A stretch of 50,654 nucleotides of DNA, taken from positions 1 through 50,654 of the forward strand of contig NZ_JABBGA010000030.1 in the NCBI RefSeq assembly GCF_012927165.1, read 5' to 3'. Of this stretch, positions 41,398-50,654 are shown one piece after another. Position 1 is the first letter of the stretch, and each line of letters begins with the position of its first letter. Made by a program: the position numbers and the translations under genes. The notes beneath the pieces are model-generated. The model saw only the letters and a program-made list of their open reading frames with translations, was not told the origin of the DNA and did not search any database. This DNA is from Zoogloea dura (GTDB lineage: Bacteria > Pseudomonadota > Gammaproteobacteria > Burkholderiales > Rhodocyclaceae).

Positions 41398-42482
41398 GCG
41401 ACGCGCCGCTCCCGGCCCGCTACTACCCGCCGGGCGGGGATGCCCACGGCCACCCGGTGCGCCTCGCCTGGGACGACGGCAGCCTGCTGATCCTGCGCGA
41501 CGACGGGCCCGGCCTGCGGGTCCCGCAGCACGCCCTGACGGTCGAAGCGCGCGGCTTCAATCATGAGCAGTGGGCCCTGTCCTGGCCCCAGGACGACAGC
41601 GCCCACCTGCTGATGGTGGCCGACCGGGATATCGCCCCGCTCAAACGGGTCGCCCCCGGGCTGTTTCAAGTCGGCGAGCAGCACCGGCGGGCGGGCCGGC
41701 GCCGCCTGGGAGCCGGCCTGGCCCTGCTGGTCCTGCTGCCCCTGGTGCTGGCCGGCCTGCTGCTGCTCTTCCTTGACCCGGTGGTGGATCGGGTTGTGGA
41801 CCACATTCCGCCCGAAGTCGAACAGCAGATCGGCGCGGTCGTGCTGGCCCGCACCCGGGCAGAGGGTCCGCTGATCGAGGACGGCCCGGCCCATGCAGCC
41901 CTGCAAGCCATCGCCACGCGGCTGGCACGGCCTGGCGAGAAGCTCGACTTCTACCTGGCCCAGCGCCCCACTATCAACGCCTTTGCCGCCCCCGGCGGCG
42001 TAGTGGTGGTCCATTCCGCGCTGCTCAAGGAAGCCCGCAGCGCCGAGGAAGTGGCCGGTGTGCTGGCCCACGAGATCGCCCACGTGGAACTCCGCCACAG
42101 CATGCACCAGCTCGCCCGGGCAGCGGGCCTGCGGCTCATCGTGGCCGCCCTGTTCGGCGACTACGGCACCCTCGGCGGCTGGGCCGCACAGCTGGGAGAG
42201 CTCAAGTTCTCCCGCGATGCCGAACGCGAAGCCGACCTGCGCGCCCTCGACCGGCTTGCGGAAACCGGCATCGACCCGCAAGGCCTGCTCGCCTTCTTCG
42301 AGACCCTGTCCCGGCAGGAGGGGGCCGACGGCCTGCGCCCGCCCGCCCTGTTCTCGACCCATCCCGCCACCGCAGAGCGGATCGAAGCGCTGCGGGCAGT
42401 GCTCGCCAGACGCCCGCAATCGGCAGCGCAGGCCATTGGCATCGACTGGCAAAACGTCCGCACCGCCCTCGCCGCGCCCTGA
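41394..42482 (+). CDS. M48-family membrane metalloprotease
   Basis: A 362-aa protein. The N-terminal ~85 residues form a soluble domain, followed by one membrane helix ([23 protein letters not shown]) and an M48 peptidase domain. The zinc motif is [10 protein letters not shown] (HExxH) and the third ligand Glu lies in [11 protein letters not shown]. The family [22 protein letters not shown] strand is also present. The start is a GTG overlapping the AIM24-family stop (GTGA). Orientation of the peptidase domain relative to the membrane cannot be settled from sequence. It probably takes part in membrane protein quality control, as other M48 enzymes do. Confidence 0.92.
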   Translation: MSDAPLPARYYPPGGDAHGHPVRLAWDDGSLLILRDDGPGLRVPQHALTVEARGFNHEQWALSWPQDDSAHLLMVADRDIAPLKRVAPGLFQVGEQHRRAGRRRLGAGLALLVLLPLVLAGLLLLFLDPVVDRVVDHIPPEVEQQIGAVVLARTRAEGPLIEDGPAHAALQAIATRLARPGEKLDFYLAQRPTINAFAAPGGVVVVHSALLKEARSAEEVAGVLAHEIAHVELRHSMHQLARAAGLRLIVAALFGDYGTLGGWAAQLGELKFSRDAEREADLRALDRLAETGIDPQGLLAFFETLSRQEGADGLRPPALFSTHPATAERIEALRAVLARRPQSAAQAIGIDWQNVRTALAAP

Positions 42483-42637
42483 GGCGCCAGTCACACGCCA
42501 GTGGCATGCGGGGGTGCCGCGGGGCGCCGCGCTCCCCCTCTGACGAAGCGAGCATTCGTGCCATAAAGGCAGTATCTTTCGCCCAGAAAGCGGCCCCAGG
42601 GCCACCCGAAGCCCCCTGCCTGCCCCCTGGTAACAGC

Positions 42638-44859
42638 ATGAATCCAGCCTCCGAACTGCGGCTCCGCGACATTGCCACCTCCGCCGTCCTCACCGTCGTG
42701 CCGGATCTGCCCTTGCGCAACGCCATCCAGTTGTTCGTCGACGCCCAGGTCTCCTGCCTGGTGGTCACCGAAGGCGGCGACCGGCCGGTCGGCATCATCA
42801 CCGAACGCGATCTGCTGCGCCTGATCTGCGCCGGCTACGCGGAAGACAAGCCGGTCCGCAGCGTCATGAGCGCCCCCCTGCTCACCGTGCGGGAGGACAT
42901 GGACTTCTCGTCGGCCCAGGCCCTGCTGGCCAACCGGGCGGTGCGCCACCTCGTGCTGGTGGATGAGGTGGGCAGGCTGCGCGGCGTGGCCAGCGAGACG
43001 GACTTCCGGCGCCACCTCGGCCACGACCTGTTCAAGGCCATCCACTGCCTGGGCGCGGTGATGGACCCCTCGCCCGACATGCTGGTGCCCGAGCACCCGC
43101 TGGCGCGGGCCCTCGAGATCATGGCCTCCACCCGCCGCGACCACCTGGTGATCGGGCGTGAGGGCCGGGCCCTGGGCATCATCACCGAAAGGGACGTGCC
43201 CCGCCTGATGGCCAGCCAGGTCATCCCCGAGCGGCTCACCGTCGGCGATGTCATGTCGCACCCGCTCTACACCGTCGGCCCCGACATCACCGTCGCCGAC
43301 GCCGCCCGCCGCATGGGCGAGGCCGGGCTGCGCCACCTGGTGGTGCTGGACGAGGCCGGGCGCATGCTGGCGGTGATCAGCCAGCACCGCATGCTCGAAC
43401 GGCTGGGCGTGGTGATGATGGAAGAGAGCCGCACCCGGCTCGAGCACACCCTCGACGTGGTGCTCGAAGCCACTGGCGTGGGCACCTGGGAATACGACCA
43501 CCGCGACGGCATCCTCAGCCGCAGCCAGGGGCTGGCCCAGGTGCTGGGGCTCACCGGCAGCGACATCCACGAGCCCCTGGACAAAGCCTTGCTGCGTCTC
43601 GACCCCGACGTGCGCGAGAAGGTCGGGCACGCCTTTCGCGGCACCCTGGCCGGCTCCGAGGCCCGCTTCTCCGTGGACTACCAGGCCAGGGGTGGAGACG
43701 GTCGGCAGCGCTGGCTGAGCGTGCGCGGACAGGTGGTGGAGCGGGACGCCGCGGGGCAGCCACTGCGCTCGGTGGGCGTCGCCGTGGATATCGACGCCCA
43801 GAAGGCCTCCGAGGCCGCCCTGCGCGAGAGCGAGGCGCGCTTCCGCCAGCTCACCGAGAGCCTGCCCCTGCCGGTCAGCCTGCTCGACGCCCGGGGCCGC
43901 TCGATCTTCATGAACCGGCACTTCACCACGACCTTCGGCTACACCATGGCCGAAGCCCCCGACCTGGACAGCTGGTGGAACCTCGCCTACCCCGACCCGG
44001 CCTACCGGGCCGAGGTGTGGCGGGCCTGGGACGACGCCGTGCGCCAGGCCATCGCCACCGACCACGTGATACGCCCGAGCGAATACCGGGTGCGCTGCAA
44101 GGACGGCAGCTACCGGATCATCGAGATCGCCGGCGTGGCCCTGGGCGAGCACCTGCTGGCCACCTTCTTCGACGTCACCGAACACCGGGAGCAGCAGCTG
44201 CTGCTCGAGTTCAGCAACTCGGTACTGCGGCGGATCTCGCTGGGTGCCCCGCTCCCCGAGATCCTAGAGGACTGCTGCACGCAGATCGAAGCCCGCGACA
44301 GCGCCATCCACTGCGCGGCCCTGGTGCTGGACAAGAACGAACACACCCTGCGCCATCGCGCCGGGCACGTCATGGCTCCGGCCTTGTGGTCGGCCCTCGA
44401 GGCCAGCCTGGCTGCGGCCCGGCCCCCGGAGCCCGAGCCCACCCAAGCACGCCGGCTCACCCTCCCGGCCGGCCCCGAGAACGCTCCGGTGGCCTGCTGG
44501 ACCTTCCCGGTAGTCTCCCGCGAGGGGCCGCTGCTCGGCCTGTTCGCCCTGTGCCGGCATGCGCCCGCGGCGGCGGCCCTCACCCCCACCCTGCACCGCT
44601 ATGCCGAAGCCGCCGTCGCCCTGGCCGCCGTGGCGATGGAGCGGGCCGGGCGCGAGAGCGAGCTGCGCCAGACCCACCACGGGCTGGAACGCGCCGAAGA
44701 GCGCCTCCACGCCCAGCTCGACGAGCTGCGCCGCTGGCAGCAGGTGATGCTCGGCCGCGAAGGCCGCGTGCTCGAACTCAAGCGCGAGATCAATGCCCTG
44801 CACGCGCGCCTCGGCGAGCCGCCGCGCTACCTCAGCGTCAGCACGGAGGAAGACGCGCC

Positions 44860-44863
<4 letters not shown>
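42638..44863 (+). CDS. Four-CBS, PAS-PAS-GAF-like sensory protein without output domain
   Basis: A 741-aa soluble protein. Residues ~10-270 hold four CBS motifs (two tandem pairs). Recognisable ends are [36 protein letters not shown] and [12 protein letters not shown]. Two PAS domains follow ([38 protein letters not shown] with [10 protein letters not shown]), then a GAF-like region and a C-terminal coiled coil ([25 protein letters not shown] in part). No kinase, GGDEF or HTH domain is attached. The stop overlaps the start of the hybrid kinase gene (ATGA), so it probably feeds that kinase. Confidence 0.88.
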
Positions 44864-47808
<2,945 letters not shown>

Positions 47809-47817
<9 letters not shown>

Positions 47818-47850
47818 GCCACCCGGACGCAGAGCTGAGCCACCGGGACG
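47809..47850 (+). repeat. 21-bp tandem duplication across the hybrid kinase stop codon
   Basis: Two adjacent copies, 47809-47829 and 47830-47850, differ at one base. The first copy contains the TGA stop (47815-47817). It is likely a slippage duplication. Confidence 0.7.
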
Positions 47851-47947
47851 CCGGGCTCGGCCAGCCCGCCGTGGCGGGCCTCTCGAGCAGCAGCTATAAA
47901 CAGATGGCAGTTGCATGCCTGCTGTATACCGCTCGAGGAGACACGCC

Positions 47948-48973
47948 ATGACAACCAGACCCAAAGTTTGCATCGACCGGGTGCTGCCCGCCGACACCAT
48001 GCGCCACCAGGAAACCATGGCCGGCCCCGCCGGGCGGGTACGTGCCATATCCCCGCGGGGCAAGACCTGGAACAACGGCTCCACCCTGAGGGTGCGCTTC
48101 ATCGGCGGCACCCAGGCCCAGCGCAACACCGCCATCACCCAGGCCGGCTGGTGGTCGGCGGTGGCCAACCTCAAGTTCGACTTCAACGACGCCCAGGACG
48201 CCGAGATCCGCATCGCCTTCGACCCCTCTGACGGCGCCTGGTCCTACATCGGCACCGACTGCCGCAGCATCCCCCTCAACCAGCCCACCATGAACCTGGG
48301 CTTTCTCGACGGCGGCACCGCAGCCCACGAGTTCGGACACGCCATCGGCCTGGCCCACGAACACCAGAGCCCCTTCGGCGGCATCAACTGGAACGAGAAA
48401 GTCGTGCTCAAGGAGCTCGCCGGCAGCCCCAACTTCTGGGATGAAGCCACCATCCGCCACAACGTCCTCGCCAAGTACAGCGTGGACCAGGTCAATGGCA
48501 CCGACTTCGACCCTGAGTCCATCATGCTCTACTTCTTCCCGGCCACCTGGACCACCAACGGCATCGCCACCCAGGCCAATGACGTGCTGTCCTCCCTCGA
48601 CAAGCTCTTCATCTCCGGCGCCAAGATGTATCCCCGCAACGGCCCCAGCCTGGAGACCGCCACCGTCCTCAAGGTCGGCACCGCCCGCCGCACACCCGCC
48701 AGCATCGGCAAGGCGGGCGAACAGGACATCTACCAGTTCGTCGTCACCACCCCGGGCAAGCACATCATCGACACCCAGGGCTCCACCGACGTGGTGATGA
48801 AGCTGTTCGGCCCCGACAGCACGACAAACCTCATCGCCACCGACGACGACAGCGGCCTCGGCACCAACGCCCGCATCGCCGCCAGCCTGAGCGCCGGCAC
48901 CTACTACGCCCAGGTCCGCCACTTCGACGCCGCCGGCACCGGCGCATACACCATCCGGGTCCGGCGAGGCTGA
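47948..48973 (+). CDS. Astacin-like metzincin protease with C-terminal PPC domain
   Basis: A 341-aa protein. The zinc signature HEFGHAIGLAHEHQSP (HExxHxxGxxHE) and Met-turn ESIMLYFF fit the astacin (M12A) branch of metzincins. The last ~110 residues resemble a bacterial pre-peptidase C-terminal beta-sandwich (EQDIYQFVVTTPGKHIIDT, DDDSGLGTNARIAASLSAGTYYAQV). GAGGAG precedes the ATG at 47948. An ATG 11 codons upstream has no better site. No signal peptide or classical propeptide is visible with either start, unusual for a secreted protease. The natural substrate is unknown. Confidence 0.87.
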   Translation: MTTRPKVCIDRVLPADTMRHQETMAGPAGRVRAISPRGKTWNNGSTLRVRFIGGTQAQRNTAITQAGWWSAVANLKFDFNDAQDAEIRIAFDPSDGAWSYIGTDCRSIPLNQPTMNLGFLDGGTAAHEFGHAIGLAHEHQSPFGGINWNEKVVLKELAGSPNFWDEATIRHNVLAKYSVDQVNGTDFDPESIMLYFFPATWTTNGIATQANDVLSSLDKLFISGAKMYPRNGPSLETATVLKVGTARRTPASIGKAGEQDIYQFVVTTPGKHIIDTQGSTDVVMKLFGPDSTTNLIATDDDSGLGTNARIAASLSAGTYYAQVRHFDAAGTGAYTIRVRRG

Positions 48974-49008
48974 AAACCGCAGGCCGACATCGACGCCGGC
49001 AGCGCTTT

Positions 49009-49365
49009 ACTCAATTCCGCGGGCCAGGATTCGAGATCCGGCCCCGCGGAATTGAGATCCGGCCCTCCGGATTTGAGATCCGGCAGCTCGGAATTGAGAT
49101 CCGCGGTGCCGGATTTGAATAAATCGGCGCGAGAACTCAAATCCGGTGGGTCGGATGTCAGTTAACGGCCGCGTGATTTGAGTTAACGACTCCGAGAATT
49201 GAGATCCGGCGTGGCAGATTTGAAATCCGGAGCACCGGATGTCAAATCCGGAGGGCTGGATCTCAATTCCGGGGAGCGAGATCTCAAATCTGCGGTGCGA
49301 GATCTCAAATCTGCGGTGCGAGATCTCAAGTCCGGCACCCCGGCATCGAGATCTGGGTGAAGCTG
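49009..49365. repeat. 21-bp quasi-palindromic tandem array (about 17 units)
   Basis: Seventeen consecutive units of exactly 21 bp with no insertion or deletion. The core alternates between TTGAGATCCGG and its partly inverted form CTCAAATCCGG. Units 13 and 14 (49282-49323) are identical. Because the core is quasi-palindromic, both strands read in one frame as a heptapeptide repeat of the form [D/E]-L-[K/R/N]-S-x-x-[P/A]. Two neighbouring units carry GTTAAC (49161-49166, 49182-49187), which puts TAA stops in that frame on both strands. It is not CRISPR, since there are no spacers. Function unknown; it could be a decayed repeat gene or a phased DNA element. Confidence 0.85.
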
Positions 49366-49371
49366 AGAGCC

Positions 49372-49972
49372 GGCGGCTTTCCTTTTTTCAGCGTTGGATT
49401 GGCCGGGATTTCGCCCCGGCGGGCGACTCACTTCTTTGCTTCGCCAAAGAAGTAAGCAAGAAAGGCGACCCGCCTCCCCGGTCATTCGCTGCGCGAATGA
49501 CTCCCCTGCGCTGCTCACGCCAGGCGGCCGGCGCGGAACTCGCCCTGCGGGCTCAGACAGCCGCGCCGGACTACCCCGCCTGCCGTTCCGCTGCTCGGCG
49601 GGTCGGAACGGGCTTTTGCCAAGCACCGAGCCTTTGCTGAAGTAGCTGTTGATGATCAACACAAAGCAAAACCCCAGCGTCTCGCACCCACCGAGCTTTC
49701 CGTAGAGGCTCGGTGCTTGCTGAAAGCCCGTTCTGACCCGCCGAGCAGCGCAGCAGCGGGCGGGGCCTTCCGGCGCGGCTGTCTGAGGAGGCGTAGCCGA
49801 CGAGTTCCGCGCCGGCCGCCCGATGCGAGCAGCGCAGGGGAGTCGTCCGCTACGCGGACGACCGGGGAAGCCGGGTCGCCTTTCTTTCCCCCTTTCTTTG
49901 GCGATGCAAAGAAAGGGGTCGCCCGCCGGGGCGAATTCCCGGCCAATTCAACTCAAAACAGCGGAAAGCCGC
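49372..49972. repeat. Long imperfect inverted repeat (arms ~260 bp, ~70-bp centre)
   Basis: The left arm (49372-49633) and right arm (49704-49972) are imperfect reverse complements over their full length. For example, GGCCGGGATTTCGCCCCGGC at 49401-49420 matches the complement of 49923-49945. The centre holds a small palindrome GTTGATGATCAAC (about 49648-49660). Each arm contains its own short hairpins. No transposase is encoded. It looks like a dispersed intergenic repeat or MITE-like element of a kind seen in Rhodocyclales and related genomes. Copy number here cannot be judged from one window. Confidence 0.8.
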
Positions 49973-50007
49973 CCAGCAAAGGCTCCGCGGGCGAATGAAG
50001 CCTCCCA

Positions 50008-50052
50008 CACAACAAAGCCTCTCTTGCCTTGCGGCAGAGAGGCTTTGTTGTG
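50008..50052 (-). terminator. Rho-independent terminator after the indolepyruvate oxidoreductase gene
   Basis: A 15-bp perfect stem ACAACAAAGCCTCTC/GAGAGGCTTTGTTGT (50009-50023 and 50037-50051) with a 13-base loop that can form a further small hairpin. It lies about 40 bases past the stop at 50094. The T tract is short, and the symmetric stem may work in both directions. Confidence 0.75.
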
Positions 50053-50093
50053 ATACAGGGTGCAGGGGCCCGTCACCCCCGCACCCTGGCGGC

Positions 50094-50654
50094 TTACGCC
50101 CGCTTCATCATCACCACCTGCGTGGGATTCCTGAAGGCAGCCAGCCGCTCCGCCTGCAGCACCCGCGCCTTGGCCAGGTTCTTCTCCTTCACGTGCCCAT
50201 AGCCCCGCACCTCATCCGGCCAGGCCGCCAGTGCAGCGGCAGCCGAGTGGTTGGCGTGGGTCAGCTGGCCCACGATCTCGTCGAGCTGGCGGATGTACTC
50301 CTCGATCAGGGCCCGCTCCATGCGCCGCTCTTCGGTCTTGCTGAAGAGATCCAGTGCGCCGCCGCGCAGGTGCTTGAGGCCGGCCATGCGCTGGAAGGCC
50401 TTGAACATCCACGGGCCGTACTGCTTCTTCTGCAGGTGGCCGGTCTTCGGGTCCTTGTCGGCCAGCAGCGGCGGGGCCAGGTTGTACTTGACGCTGTAGC
50501 CGTGGGGGAACTGGGCATCGAGTTCGGCCAGGAAGGCCGGGTCGGTGTGCAGGCGCGCCACTTCGAACTCGTCCTTGTAGGCCATCAGCTTGTACAGGTT
50601 GCGCGCGGCGGCCTCCGACAGGGCGGTGGCGCCGGGCAGGGCCTTGTGCTCGGC
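50094..50654 (-). CDS. Indolepyruvate:ferredoxin oxidoreductase, C-terminal part (5' end beyond window)
   Basis: This is the last ~186 residues of a large fused 2-oxoacid:ferredoxin oxidoreductase (usually ~1150-1200 aa), which oxidatively decarboxylates arylpyruvates from aromatic amino acids. The visible part matches the family C-terminus: YKDEFEVARLHTDPAFLAEL, VKYNLAPPLLADKDPKTGHL, YGPWMFKAFQRMAGLKHLRG, ERRMERALIEEYIRQLDEIV and the end WPDEVRGYGHVKEKNLAKA. The frame is open to the window edge at 50654. The catalytic TPP domain and any ferredoxin-type centres lie outside. A terminator follows the stop. Confidence 0.9.
   Translation of the reverse strand, partial: AEHKALPGATALSEAAARNLYKLMAYKDEFEVARLHTDPAFLAELDAQFPHGYSVKYNLAPPLLADKDPKTGHLQKKQYGPWMFKAFQRMAGLKHLRGGALDLFSKTEERRMERALIEEYIRQLDEIVGQLTHANHSAAAALAAWPDEVRGYGHVKEKNLAKARVLQAERLAAFRNPTQVVMMKRA

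Larger units (their letters stand above)
48974..50093. other. Gene-free 1.1-kb region between the metzincin and iorA genes
   Basis: It contains the 21-bp array, the long inverted repeat and a terminator. Open frames here (for example minus 49183-49662, plus 49239-49640, minus 49656-49946, plus 49717-49998) follow the repeats and inverted arms and lack family support or convincing ribosome binding sites. None is called as a gene. Confidence 0.7.

Noticed and set aside
47866..47880. Terminator after the hybrid kinase gene (GCCCGCC/GGCGGGC hairpin)
   Set aside because: No T run follows on either strand; too weak to call.
49009..49365. CRISPR array
   Set aside because: The units are contiguous 21-mers with no unique spacers, and no cas genes are near.
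49183..49662. Minus-strand 159-aa protein covering the 21-bp array and inverted repeat arm
   Set aside because: The N-terminal half comes from the inverted repeat arm, where overlapping frames exist on both strands, and the frame is stopped by TAA in the array. It is described as a repeat rather than called as a gene.
49656..49998. Small open frames in the right arm of the inverted repeat
   Set aside because: They mirror those in the left arm and have Arg/Pro/Ser-rich translations typical of GC-rich repeat DNA; no ribosome binding site.

Overview
This is a GC-rich chromosomal window from a betaproteobacterium, most likely of the Rhodocyclales (Azospira/Azoarcus/Thauera-like). That placement rests on the gene content: a leucine-degradation operon, a CrbS acetate-type sensor locus, GroESL under CIRCE control, a PA2778/PA2779 pair, and a fused indolepyruvate:ferredoxin oxidoreductase at the right edge. 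It is inferred from gene families and was not tested by alignment. There is no phage, insertion sequence or CRISPR array.

Layout. Positions 1-430 are the leader and three tandem promoters of an rRNA operon that runs leftward out of the window. The minus strand then carries rpsF-priB-rpsR-rplI with its own terminator, followed by dnaB. Next is a six-gene leucine/isovalerate operon (isovaleryl-CoA dehydrogenase, both methylcrotonyl-CoA carboxylase subunits, methylglutaconyl-CoA hydratase, an acyl-CoA synthetase, HMG-CoA lyase). It is divergent from an AraC-type regulator and a small cupin, with a candidate operator between. A chemoreceptor and a CBS-GGDEF-EAL protein follow, then tRNA-Ser(GGA).

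Positions 17.9-27.35 kb hold one minus-strand locus built around a CrbS-like transporter-kinase: a tiny membrane protein, the kinase, a lone receiver, a pseudokinase-exonuclease fusion, a CBS-nucleotidyltransferase, and a two-part Na+/solute symporter. groES-groEL with CIRCE, and a peptidase/TPR lipoprotein pair, complete the minus-strand half.

From 31.5 kb genes run on the plus strand: an unrecognised protein with a degenerate receiver, a CzcCBA-type metal efflux pump with its own two-component system, an AIM24-family protein coupled to an M48 protease, a CBS/PAS sensory protein overlapping a BvgS-like hybrid kinase, and an astacin-like protease.

The most unusual stretch is 49.0-50.0 kb. 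It holds an indel-free 21-bp tandem array, quasi-palindromic so that both strands read as the same kind of heptapeptide repeat, abutting a ~600-bp imperfect inverted repeat whose small internal hairpins show compensatory changes. The window closes with the 3' part of an indolepyruvate:ferredoxin oxidoreductase gene.
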